A stretch of 64,000 bases of DNA from positions 4,960,001 through 5,024,000 of the forward strand of contig NC_013729.1 in NCBI RefSeq assembly GCF_000024345.1, in the 5' to 3' direction. The translations under genes were made by a program, and so were the position numbers. Origin of the DNA: Kribbella flavida DSM 17836. GTDB taxonomy: Bacteria; Actinomycetota; Actinomycetes; Propionibacteriales; Kribbellaceae. Of the stretch, positions 16,937 through 25,021 are shown piece by piece (within the stretch, counting starts at the first letter, position 1; each line of letters opens with the position of its first letter). The notes under the pieces were generated by a model. It had not been told where the DNA came from. It made no database searches and saw only the letters and a program-made list of their open reading frames with translations.

Positions 16937-18259
16937 TCACTGCGCCCGCTTGATACCGGCGGAGATCTCCTCGACCAGCTTTTTCGCGCCGTCCGGCACG
17001 CTGGTCCGGCCGAGCGCGATCTCCTCGCAGACCCGGGTCATCGTGGTCCGCCAGGTGCTCGACCCGGGCGGCGCCTCGTACCGCGGCCTGCGTTCGGCGA
17101 CCCGCTCCTTGCCGACCAGCGCGAGCATCTCCTTCTCGTCCTGGCTGGCGAAGGCGACGGCCTGCTCGGCAACCTTCGGGTTGGTCGGCGCGCCCATCGT
17201 CAGCCGGACCGTCTTCAGCATCTCGGGGTTGTTGACGTTGTAGTCGAGCACCTTGCCGGCCGCCTCGACCTTGGCGTCGTCGATGCGCTGGTAAACCGCC
17301 ATCCGCGGGAAGTACAGGTACTTGTGCCCCGCGGTCGCGGCCGGGTCGACCGGCATCGCGCGCAGCCGGAACCGCTCCTGGGGAAACATCTTGGCGTCGT
17401 CGATGATGTGGTTGGAGTTGCCGAAGTTCGCCAGCACCAACTTGCCGACCTGCGCCCAGTCCGGCCCCATACCCTCCTGCTCGCTCAGCGACAGCGCGGC
17501 GCCGGACTTGCGCAGCTTCTCCCACCAGTCGAGCCAGCTGCCCAGACCGTCGGGTGTGAAGCCGACCTGGCCGTCCTCGGTCCACAGTTGCTCGCCCCGC
17601 TGCCGCAGCCAGGCCTCGAAGGTGAGGTCGTGGTCCGGCGCGTACGGCACACCCTTGCGCTTGCCCGGGTTGTTCTTGCTGTAGGCAACCAGCAGGTCGG
17701 CGAAGGAGTCCCAGTTCCAGCCCGGGCCCTCGGCCGGGATGGTCACCCCGTCGGCCTTGGCCACGGTCTCGTTGTAGCGGATCACCGGGACGAAGATCGC
17801 GAACGGCACCGTGTTCAGCTCGCCGCCCAGCTTGAAGCTCTCCAGGTCCTCCTTGCTGTAGTCACCCCAGTTCAGCGTCGGGACGTCGTCGAGCTTCCGG
17901 TACAGCTTGCTCTTGTGGTACGTCAGCACCTGCGGTGAGGCGATCCAGAAGATGTCGGGCACGTCCCGGGCGGCGATCTGGGTCGTCATCCGCTCCTGGA
18001 ACGCGCTGTACTCGGCGAACTCGGGCTCGATCCCGATCCCGCTGTTCGCGGCGGTGAACTGCTGCAGCGCCTTGGTGTAGTTCTGCTGACGGATGGTGTT
18101 GCCCCACCAGGCGTAGCGCAGAGTGGTCTTGCCGCCGGCGTCTCCACCGCCGGCACCTCCGCTGCCACCGCCGCAGCCGGCCACCGCCGCGGCGGACAGC
18201 CCGGCCGCCGTCGTTCCCAGGGCGAGCTTCAGAAACCCTCGCCGATCAAGTCCGGTCAT
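16937..18259 (-). CDS. Family-1 extracellular solute-binding lipoprotein of sugar importer
   Basis: A 440-residue substrate-binding protein. The N-terminus MTGLDRRGFLKLALG is a twin-arginine (Tat) signal and AAAVAGC is a lipobox, so the protein is exported folded and lipid-anchored; a Gly-rich spacer follows. The mature part has family-1 features (TLRYAWWGN near the start, VPDIFWIASPQVLTYHKSKL, and GWNWDSFADLLVAYSK). It captures the sugar or sugar acid and hands it to the two permeases. ATG 18259 is chosen because GGGAG sits just upstream and the Tat motif begins there; a longer frame to 18310 is unsupported. A 17-bp palindrome lies upstream of the gene. Confidence 0.92.
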   Translation of the reverse strand: MTGLDRRGFLKLALGTTAAGLSAAAVAGCGGGSGGAGGGDAGGKTTLRYAWWGNTIRQQNYTKALQQFTAANSGIGIEPEFAEYSAFQERMTTQIAARDVPDIFWIASPQVLTYHKSKLYRKLDDVPTLNWGDYSKEDLESFKLGGELNTVPFAIFVPVIRYNETVAKADGVTIPAEGPGWNWDSFADLLVAYSKNNPGKRKGVPYAPDHDLTFEAWLRQRGEQLWTEDGQVGFTPDGLGSWLDWWEKLRKSGAALSLSEQEGMGPDWAQVGKLVLANFGNSNHIIDDAKMFPQERFRLRAMPVDPAATAGHKYLYFPRMAVYQRIDDAKVEAAGKVLDYNVNNPEMLKTVRLTMGAPTNPKVAEQAVAFASQDEKEMLALVGKERVAERRPRYEAPPGSSTWRTTMTRVCEEIALGRTSVPDGAKKLVEEISAGIKRAQ

Positions 18260-18361
18260 CACGGTCTCCCGTTCCCTCAGATGCGTCGGGTTTCGCTCGT
18301 CGACCCCCACGGCGGCGGCTTCCGATCATTGTTTGTTTCGATCACATGACGGTCAAGAGGT

Positions 18362-18390
18362 CATGCATACTTGTTTGACAATTTGTCAAA
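18362..18390. promoter_or_regulatory. GntR-type operator candidate ahead of the binding-protein gene
   Basis: Bases 18362-18384 read CATGCA-TA-CTTGT-TTG-ACAATTT and match the site at 23333-23355 (read on the other strand) at 19 of 23 positions. Overlapping it, 18374-18390 is a perfect 8+1+8 palindrome TTTGACAA-T-TTGTCAAA. The core TTGT-N3-ACAA fits FadR-subfamily operators. It lies between the glycosidase-like gene's stop and the binding-protein start, so the ABC genes probably have their own regulated promoter. Confidence 0.6.
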
Positions 18391-18400
18391 GACAGCGCGG

Positions 18401-20335
18401 TCAGCGAACGACCAGGACCTCGAACAGCCCGATCTGGGGCAGCTCGACCCGCCCGTCCACCACCGGCCGCCGTACTCCGGCGCGCAACGCTTCGACATGC
18501 TCGGCCGGTTCGGGCAGCGCGAGCCACGACGGTACGATCGGCACCGGCTCGGCGAACCGCTGGTCGGCATCACCTGATCTGTTCAGCAGGTGGATCACCT
18601 GCCCGGCCGCCGACCGTCCTACGACGATCTCGACCTGTTCCGGCAGTCCGGTCGTCACCTGTGGACCGCCGGCCCACAGCACCGCGTCAACCACGATGTC
18701 CCGGTGGGCCGTCAGCCCGACGTCGCGGTAGGCCCGCCCGATGGTCCACGGCAGCATCACCGCCCGCCCCGGCCCGTACGACGTCCGCAGCTGCCCCGGG
18801 TGATCCAGCTCGAGGTGGCCGTAACACTTCTCCGGCGGCCCGTACGGCGCCCTGGACAGGGCGTGCAGCCCGACCTCGGCGTCAGCCGACGGCTCGACGA
18901 GGTGGAAGGCGCCGACCACCGGGACGATGCCGTGCTCGCTGCGCAGGTGCAGGGACCGCGTCGCCTCTTCGGTGTCGTGGCTCGCGAGCCGTCTGCTCGC
19001 CGGGAGGCACTGCAGCTGGATCTCGTCCGCCACCACACCGCTGTTGCCGGTTGTCACCACCGCGCCGCCTGCGACGCAGTACGCATCGAGCACCGGCGCG
19101 ATCCCGGGTGCGAGTGGTCCGAGGTCGGGCAGCACGACCGTGCGATACCGGCCGAGGTCGGCCTCGCCGAGCCGCTCCTCGGGCAGCACGTCGAACGGCA
19201 CATGGCGTTGCAGCAGCGCCAGGTACAGCCCCTGGAACTCCCGGACCGCTCCCGGTTCGAACGCGTCCGGCCGGACCAGCAGCGTTCCTGCCGCAGGCAC
19301 CAGGTCGCGGTAGACCTCGTGGTGGTCACGGTGGAACCTGGTCAGCTCCCCCGCCACTTGCAGGCACTCGTACGGGTTGTCCGCCGGTGTGCCCATGATG
19401 TACGTCGAAGGATTCGCCCCGCGCGCGATCGCCTGCACCAGGTACTGCGCGAAGTGCTGCGGCTCCTCCCCCGCCAGCCGGTACGGCATGTCGACGAAGC
19501 CGACGGAGTTCGTCAGCACCGGGACCTCCGGCCGGTAGGTTTTCGCCGCGCTGACGTGCTCGCTGGTCCGGTGGTGCCACAACGGCCGGCCGACCGCGTT
19601 GTTCGCCTCGTGGAAGACGATGTCGGCCTGGTCGCCGAGCACCAGCGGCGCCTCCGGCCGGCGACGTGCGAGGTGTTCACGGATCCTGCCGGTGAGGTCG
19701 GCCAGCACCTCCCGGGCGAAGCGCTGCCAGGTTCGGTAGCCCGGCGATCCCTTGCCCTCCGGCAACGGCTCGCCCGGCGCGTACTCGGCGTACCGGCGGT
19801 GGCAGGACAGGCAGTGGCAGACGCCGCGGTAGACCCGGCTGTAGTCGACCTCGTTGAACGACATCCAGTTGCAGAAGAAGCCGTCGACGGGATACCGGTC
19901 GAGGACTTCGTCGAGCACCTCGAACAGCTTCACCTGGTAGTAGTCGCCGCTCGGGCAGACGCTGGTCAGGCCGTTGTAGACCTGCGGATGGCCGGCAGCG
20001 TCGACGAAGCACCAGTCCGGGTGCTGCTCGGCGCGCCGGTGGTCGATCTTGGAGAAGTCCATCCGGCCCATCACCCGGATCCCGCGCCGGCCGGCCGCCT
20101 TCACCGCGTCCCCGACCAGGTCGCCGGAGGAGCGCCGGGTCAGGTACGGGTTGCGGGTCTGGAAGTCGAGGTCCGTCGGGTAGTTCGACAGAATCCCGCC
20201 GACACTCAGCAGCCAGGTGTCGGCGCCGAACTCCACCAGGTAGTCCAGCACCTCCTCGACGTCCAGCCCGGCGTCGATCTCGCGCAGGTTCGTCTGGAAC
20301 ATCCGGAACGGGTCCTGCCACCACAGCCTGGTCAT
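18401..20335 (-). CDS. Glycosidase-like protein (GHL6 / GH42-trimerisation type), paralogue 1
   Basis: A 644-residue protein without signal peptide. The N-terminal half looks like a TIM barrel of the hypothetical glycosyl-hydrolase GHL6 kind: DTWLLSVGGILSNYPTDL, RRGIRVMGRMDFSKIDHRRA, then PVDGFFCNWMSFNEVDYSR and a Cys cluster CHCLSCHRRYAEY that may bind metal. The central part (about 370-480) resembles the GATase-like beta-galactosidase trimerisation domain (LLQRHVPFDVLPEE, YRTVVLPDLGPL). It probably acts on an oligosaccharide or glycoside in the cytoplasm, but substrate and activity are unproven. Its ATG overlaps the upstream reductase stop as ATGA. It shares architecture with the gene at 21204-23297. 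Confidence 0.75.
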   Translation of the reverse strand: MTRLWWQDPFRMFQTNLREIDAGLDVEEVLDYLVEFGADTWLLSVGGILSNYPTDLDFQTRNPYLTRRSSGDLVGDAVKAAGRRGIRVMGRMDFSKIDHRRAEQHPDWCFVDAAGHPQVYNGLTSVCPSGDYYQVKLFEVLDEVLDRYPVDGFFCNWMSFNEVDYSRVYRGVCHCLSCHRRYAEYAPGEPLPEGKGSPGYRTWQRFAREVLADLTGRIREHLARRRPEAPLVLGDQADIVFHEANNAVGRPLWHHRTSEHVSAAKTYRPEVPVLTNSVGFVDMPYRLAGEEPQHFAQYLVQAIARGANPSTYIMGTPADNPYECLQVAGELTRFHRDHHEVYRDLVPAAGTLLVRPDAFEPGAVREFQGLYLALLQRHVPFDVLPEERLGEADLGRYRTVVLPDLGPLAPGIAPVLDAYCVAGGAVVTTGNSGVVADEIQLQCLPASRRLASHDTEEATRSLHLRSEHGIVPVVGAFHLVEPSADAEVGLHALSRAPYGPPEKCYGHLELDHPGQLRTSYGPGRAVMLPWTIGRAYRDVGLTAHRDIVVDAVLWAGGPQVTTGLPEQVEIVVGRSAAGQVIHLLNRSGDADQRFAEPVPIVPSWLALPEPAEHVEALRAGVRRPVVDGRVELPQIGLFEVLVVR

Positions 20336-21204
20336 GGCGACCGCCGGGGCGCCTGGTTGCGAGGCTGCCGGCGCAGAGTTTTGTAGAGCGCCGAGTGGTC
20401 CAGGTCCCCGTCGCCGTCGGCGATCGCGGCGTTCATCAGTTGCTGCGTCGCGGCGGTGTTCGGCAACGCGAGATCGAGCTCCGCGGCGGCCTGGACGGCG
20501 AGCATGAGGTCCTTGCGGTGCAGCCGGATCCGGAAGCCCGGGTCGAAAGTCCGGTTCACCATCCGCTCGCCGTGCAGCTCCAGGATCCGCGAGGACGCGA
20601 ACCCACCCATCAGCGCCTGCCGGACGACGGCCGGATCGGCGCCGGCGCGCTCGGCGAACAGCAGCGCCTCCGCGACCGCCTCGATGGTGAGTCCCACGAC
20701 GATCTGGTTGGCCACCTTCGCGGTCTGTCCGGCGCCGGCGCCGCCGATCAGCGTGATGTTCTTGCCGAGCGTCTCGAACAGCGGTCTGGCCCGCTCGAAC
20801 ACGTCGGGCCGGCCGCCGACCATGATGGTCAGCGTGGCCTGCTGCGCGCCGACCTCGCCGCCGGAGACCGGCGCGTCCAGGTAGTCGCAGCCGAGCTTCT
20901 CGATCCGCTCGGCGAACGACCTGGTCGCGGTCGGTGAGATCGAGCTCATGTCGATCACCAGCGACCCCGGCCGGATGCCCTCGGCCACGCCGTCCGGCCC
21001 GAACAACGCGTTCTCGACGTCCGGGGTGTCGGGCAGCATCAGGATCACCACCTCGGACCGCTCCGCCGCGTCGGCGGCGGAGTCGCAGTGGTGGCCGTCG
21101 ACCCCGTCCCGGCCGCGGTACACCGCGAGCTCGTGGCCGGCGGCAACGAGGTTGGCGGCCATCGGCATGCCCATCACCCCGAGCCCGACGAATCCGATCC
21201 GCAT
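20332..21204 (-). CDS. 3-hydroxyisobutyrate / tartronate-semialdehyde reductase family protein
   Basis: A 290-residue beta-hydroxyacid dehydrogenase. MRIGFVGLGVMGMPMAANLV is the GxGxxGxxxAxNL dinucleotide fold; DAPVSGGEVGAQQATLTIMVGG is the substrate-binding DxPVSGG motif; the catalytic Lys is in AGQTAKVANQIV. GarR/GlxR members reduce tartronate semialdehyde to D-glycerate, which would take the product of the nearby hydroxypyruvate-isomerase-like enzyme into central metabolism; other beta-hydroxyacids are possible. GTG 21207 or ATG 21204 can start it, both overlapping the upstream stop. It is sandwiched between the two glycosidase-like genes with four-base overlaps, so all three are one transcript. 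Confidence 0.88.
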   Translation of the reverse strand: MRIGFVGLGVMGMPMAANLVAAGHELAVYRGRDGVDGHHCDSAADAAERSEVVILMLPDTPDVENALFGPDGVAEGIRPGSLVIDMSSISPTATRSFAERIEKLGCDYLDAPVSGGEVGAQQATLTIMVGGRPDVFERARPLFETLGKNITLIGGAGAGQTAKVANQIVVGLTIEAVAEALLFAERAGADPAVVRQALMGGFASSRILELHGERMVNRTFDPGFRIRLHRKDLMLAVQAAAELDLALPNTAATQQLMNAAIADGDGDLDHSALYKTLRRQPRNQAPRRSP

Positions 21205-23297
21205 CACGACCTCCAGTCCAGGTGCACGATCTCCAGCAGTCCCGCGGTCGGCAGGGTCAGCACGGCCCGGCCGTTCTCGACCGTCGGCTCGACGTCGACC
21301 TCCGCGACCAGCAGCCGGGCACGGACCGGCCGGTCCGCCGGTACGGCGACCGAGACGGTCTGCGGCGGCAACGGCAACGTCTCCCGGATCGCGCCGCGCA
21401 TCGCCATCGGGTTGGTCAGGTTGACCAGGGCAACGGCCACCTCGGCGTCACCACGGTGCACGGCGAGGTCGACCAGGCCGGATCCCTCGACGGTCACCTC
21501 GGGATGCTTGCCGAGGGCCCAGGCGACAGCGTTCGCGACCAGCAGGCCGTGGTCGGACTGCAGCGCCTCCCAGAAGATCGCGCCCAGGTTGAACGGGAAG
21601 TAGACGGTCCGGCCACCGCCGGCGTGCTCCCGGCAGACCACCGCCGGCCGGTCCGGCGCGGCCCGGGGGTAGACCTCCTCCATCGGCAGGTCCGGGAAGT
21701 CCGGGATGAACCGGAACGGCACCTGCGCCGCGGGGTCCGCGTCGACGCCGAGGACGTGGGTGCCGCCGATGATCCGGGTGGTCCCGGTGAAGCCCTCGGT
21801 CAGCCGGTGCTCGCCGGTGAGCGCGATGTAGTTGTTCTTCACCGCCCGGGCCGGCTCCTTCAGCCGGACCCCGAGCACCTCGCCCAGACCGAAGTCGCCG
21901 CGCGGCTGCCCGAGCTCGTCGTACAGGGAGCTCTGGTACGCCGCGACCAGCGAGCCGCCGGCTTCGACGTACCGGGTGAGGGCGGCGCACTGCTCGTCGC
22001 CGAGGTGCTCCGCGTTGGCGAGCACGACCACCTTGAAGGGGCTCAGGCGTTCCGGCGACAGCTCCTGGTCCGAGATGAACTCGAACGGGACCCGCGCCTC
22101 GACCAGTGCCTGGTAGAAGCCGTCCTCGTGCCCGATGCCGTCCGGGGTGCGGAGCTGACCGGCCCGGGTGGGGTCGAGCAGCGCGACCTCGGCGGTGATC
22201 CGCAGGTCCTTCAGCACCGGCTCGACCTTGGCGTGCAGCGTGAAGGCGTCGACGATCGGCGGCACCCACCGGTGGTCCGGGATGCTCGCGTTGAACTTGG
22301 TGAACCACGGCAGCGCGCCCTGGGCGAAGCCGTCGACGATCCAGGTCTTCACCTCCTCGGCCGGGGCGACCGAGTCCTTCCAGCGGTACTGGTGGTGCTC
22401 CGGTCCGACCGAGGTGATCAGCCGCACCGGGCGGTCCGGGAAGACACCGCGGTTGCGCTTGCCGTTGCGGCCGGCCGCCCACGGCGCCTCGATGCCGGAC
22501 CGGCCCTGCTTGTCGATGAAGAAGATCGGGTAGTGCTTCTCGACCAGTTCGCGGTCCAGGTCGCGGGCGGCGAGCGCGCCGAGGTTCGGGATGAACCGGG
22601 CGTGCGGGCGCAGGTCACGCACCGCCTGGTCCCAGATCCCGACCAGCCGGCTCAGTTGCCGGCGGCGCCACCCGACGTACTCCGGCCAGTTCTCCTGGTG
22701 CTCGCCGGCCGGCAGCTCCAGGCCGGTCTGGTCGCGGAACGACTTGCGCGCCGCCTCGCTGTAGGAGATGCCGTAGTAGCCCTCCCAGCGGTTGGCGAAG
22801 ATCGCGTCCACGTCGTACTCGCGCACGATCTCGCGGGCCACCTCGGTGATGAACTCGTGGTGGTAGTCGGTGAAGGCGCAGGTCAGCCAGATGTCGGGAT
22901 GCGCCCAGTGCTCGAGCGCGTTGCCCTCGGCGTCGCGGGCCAGCCACTCCGGGTGCGCCGCGGCGGCGTCGGCGTGGACGGCGTGCGGGTCGACGCGGGC
23001 CATCACGCTCATGCCGAGCTTGCGCGCGCCCTCGACCAAGGTGCCGAACGGGTCGGTGTCACCGAGGTACTGGCTGCGGTAGTGGTACGGCAGCTGGGTC
23101 GGGTAGTAGGCGATGTAGCCGCCGGCGCTGATACAGGTCGCGTTGGACCGGCTGTCGCGCATCAGGTCGAGCCAGAAGTCGGCGTCGAAGTGCAGGGGGT
23201 CGTCCTCGGCGAGCGTGATCTGGGCCCAGCGGGTGGCCCGCTCCGGCCAGTCCGGCGTTCGGGTGGCACTCTCGGTCTGCTCTGGTTCGGCGCGCAT
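21204..23297 (-). CDS. Glycosidase-like protein (GHL6 / GH42-trimerisation type), paralogue 2
   Basis: A 697-residue cytoplasmic protein, first gene of the catabolic operon. The N-terminal barrel shows NATCISAGGYIAYYPTQLPYH, GMSVMARVDPHAVHADAAAA and YDVDAIFANRWEGYYGISYS, the layout seen in its paralogue; a GATase-like trimerisation region follows (FYQALVEARVPFEFISDQEL, FKVVVLANAEHLGDEQC). The C-terminal part is a beta-rich domain. It probably attacks the imported glycoside or oligosaccharide. ATG 23297 is preferred: GGAGG lies ten bases upstream, whereas the longer frame to 23363 would cross the operator at 23333-23355. Confidence 0.75.
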   Translation of the reverse strand: MRAEPEQTESATRTPDWPERATRWAQITLAEDDPLHFDADFWLDLMRDSRSNATCISAGGYIAYYPTQLPYHYRSQYLGDTDPFGTLVEGARKLGMSVMARVDPHAVHADAAAAHPEWLARDAEGNALEHWAHPDIWLTCAFTDYHHEFITEVAREIVREYDVDAIFANRWEGYYGISYSEAARKSFRDQTGLELPAGEHQENWPEYVGWRRRQLSRLVGIWDQAVRDLRPHARFIPNLGALAARDLDRELVEKHYPIFFIDKQGRSGIEAPWAAGRNGKRNRGVFPDRPVRLITSVGPEHHQYRWKDSVAPAEEVKTWIVDGFAQGALPWFTKFNASIPDHRWVPPIVDAFTLHAKVEPVLKDLRITAEVALLDPTRAGQLRTPDGIGHEDGFYQALVEARVPFEFISDQELSPERLSPFKVVVLANAEHLGDEQCAALTRYVEAGGSLVAAYQSSLYDELGQPRGDFGLGEVLGVRLKEPARAVKNNYIALTGEHRLTEGFTGTTRIIGGTHVLGVDADPAAQVPFRFIPDFPDLPMEEVYPRAAPDRPAVVCREHAGGGRTVYFPFNLGAIFWEALQSDHGLLVANAVAWALGKHPEVTVEGSGLVDLAVHRGDAEVAVALVNLTNPMAMRGAIRETLPLPPQTVSVAVPADRPVRARLLVAEVDVEPTVENGRAVLTLPTAGLLEIVHLDWRS

Positions 23298-23332
23298 CGG
23301 CGGGGTACCTCCCGGATCGGCGGGTGTCCCTG

Positions 23333-23355
23333 AAATTGTTAGACAAGATTGCATG
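23333..23355. promoter_or_regulatory. GntR-type operator candidate in the divergent promoter
   Basis: Read on the minus strand this is CATGCA-AT-CTTGT-CTA-ACAATTT, matching the 18362-18384 site at 19 of 23 bases. It lies between the divergent starts at 23297 (minus) and 23387 (plus), where one bound regulator could control both the hydrolase operon and the isomerase-like gene. Confidence 0.6.
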
Positions 23356-23386
23356 CGTGGCAAGAGCTGGTGCTAGCCTTTTCGGC

Positions 23387-24196
23387 ATGGATCATCGCGG
23401 CTTCCCGCTCAGCGCCAACGTCTCGATGCTCTTCACCGAGCTGCCCTACCTCGACCGGTACGCGGCGGCCGCGCGGCGCGGGTTCGCCTTGGTCGAGTCC
23501 TGGTGGCCCTTCCCCGGACCGACGGCGAGCGGCGCCGAGATCGACCTGCTGGTGACGGCGTTGAAGGCGGGCGGCGTCTCGCTGAGCGCGCTGAACTTCT
23601 ACGGCGGCGACCTGCCCGGCGGCGAACGTGGCGTCGCCTCGCACCCGGACCGGCAGGAGGAGCTCGCGGCGAACATCTCCACCGTGGTGGAGATTGCCGA
23701 GCGCACCGGTTGCCGGCTGTTCAACCTGCTCTACGGCCAGCTCGACGACCGATGGACTCCCGAGGAGCAGCGAGCGTGCGCCGTCGAGGCGATCCGCTCG
23801 GCCGCCGCAGCCGTCGCCCCCTTCGGCGGCACGGTCCTCATCGAGCCGCTGACCGAAGGCCTGAACGGCCGCTATCCGCTGCTCACCGCGGACGACGTAC
23901 TGGCTCTGCTCGACGGCCCGCTCCAGGACGTACCGAACGTCTCGCTGCTCTTCGACACCTTCCACCTCGGCAGCAACGGCGTCGACCTCGTCAGCACGGC
24001 CTCGCGTCTGGGAGCCACCCTCGCGCACGTCCAGCTCGCCGACTCCCCCGGCCGCGGCGAACCCGGCTCCGGAGCACTGCCGCTGGACGACACGCTCGAC
24101 GCGCTGAAGGCCGCGGGCTACACCGGTGTGGTCGCCTGCGAGTACAAGCCGACGGTCGACACCGCGTCGAGCTTCGGGTGGCTGCCGCACCCCTGA
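23387..24196 (+). CDS. Hydroxypyruvate isomerase-like TIM-barrel protein
   Basis: A 269-residue AP-endonuclease-2-type TIM barrel of the Hyi/IolI/xylose-isomerase-like superfamily. FPLSANVSMLFTELPYLDRYAAA is the typical Hyi N-terminus; GGTVLIEPLTEGLNGRYPL carries a metal-ligand Glu, LLFDTFHLGSNGVDL the Asp and His, HVQLADSPGRGEPGSG the next ligand segment, and VACEYKPT a final Glu. Such enzymes interconvert hydroxypyruvate and tartronate semialdehyde, which pairs with the reductase at 20332-21204; other ketose or inosose substrates are possible. ATG 23387 begins at the conserved N-terminus. It is divergent from the hydrolase operon and shares its operator. Confidence 0.85.
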   Translation: MDHRGFPLSANVSMLFTELPYLDRYAAAARRGFALVESWWPFPGPTASGAEIDLLVTALKAGGVSLSALNFYGGDLPGGERGVASHPDRQEELAANISTVVEIAERTGCRLFNLLYGQLDDRWTPEEQRACAVEAIRSAAAAVAPFGGTVLIEPLTEGLNGRYPLLTADDVLALLDGPLQDVPNVSLLFDTFHLGSNGVDLVSTASRLGATLAHVQLADSPGRGEPGSGALPLDDTLDALKAAGYTGVVACEYKPTVDTASSFGWLPHP

Positions 24197-24309
24197 CCGG
24201 CACCGGCGCCAGCCGAGCGTTTGCTCTTGCGTGCGGAGGGCAACTCGGAGCGTGACAACTCCAACGGCGAACCTTCCCGTTCCGCCTCGACCTGATCGCG
24301 GGAGCCTTC

Positions 24310-24717
24310 ATGCAGTGGTACGTGGACGTTCTGAAGAAGTACGCGGTGTTCAGCGGCCGTGCCCGGCGCAAGGAGTACTGGATGTTCACGCTGGTGAGCG
24401 TGGCCGTCTCCGTGGTGCTCTACGCCCTGGACCGGGTGATCGGCACCGACTACGGCAACAACAGCGGCCTGCTGTCCGGGATCTACTCCGTGGCCGTCCT
24501 GATCCCAGCCCTCGCTGTGACGTGGCGACGCCTGCACGACACGGACCGCCGCGGCTGGTGGATCCTGATCGGCCTGCTCCCGGTCATCGGGACCATCGCG
24601 CTGATCGTCATCCTCGCCCTCGACAGCACGCCCGGCGACAACCGCTTCGGCCCGAACCCCAAGGCCGCCGAATCGTCCGGCGCGTACGGCACCCAGCCGG
24701 GCTACGGCACCGCCTGA
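24310..24717 (+). CDS. DUF805 membrane protein
   Basis: A 135-residue inner-membrane protein. It starts MQWYVDVLKKYAVFSGRARRKEYWMF, whose F-x-GRA(R/S)R-x-E-(Y/F)-W is the DUF805 signature, followed by three to four hydrophobic helices, the WRRLHDTDRRGWW loop and a short hydrophilic C-terminal tail (DNRFGPNP). Function is unknown; relatives are small integral membrane proteins sometimes tied to envelope stress. No operon partner is evident. Confidence 0.9.
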   Translation: MQWYVDVLKKYAVFSGRARRKEYWMFTLVSVAVSVVLYALDRVIGTDYGNNSGLLSGIYSVAVLIPALAVTWRRLHDTDRRGWWILIGLLPVIGTIALIVILALDSTPGDNRFGPNPKAAESSGAYGTQPGYGTA

Positions 24718-25021
24718 CGCGGTTGCCCCGATCCAGTCGCGGCGGGTTGCGTCCATCGCCGGCTGGAAGCGTGGCACCCGAGGCCAGCAAGGGTCAGCAG
24801 CTTCACCTCATCTCGGACAGACCGCTCTCGGCGTCGTTCTAGACGGCGTCGAGGGCGGCTAGTCGTACCGGCGCACTGCGTTTCCCACGCCAGGTCGAAC
24901 AGCCGCGGCCGGCCGCTTCGTCGTCCCGAACTGCCCGCCGACGAAACGTGGCCCGCCGCCGCGAACCGATCGTTGTGGGGATTTTCGGCCAGGTTTCGCG
25001 GGCCGGCCGCACACTGGGGGC
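24718..25021. other. Intergenic, nothing recognised
   Basis: About 300 bases between the DUF805 gene and the lipoprotein gene. No supportable ORF, RNA or repeat; a promoter for the lipoprotein gene presumably lies in its right half. Confidence 0.5.

Noticed and set aside
20934..23333. 799-codon + strand frame over the glycosidase-like gene
   Set aside because: Arg/Pro/Leu-rich antisense shadow of the minus-strand genes, which have clear domains and SD sites.
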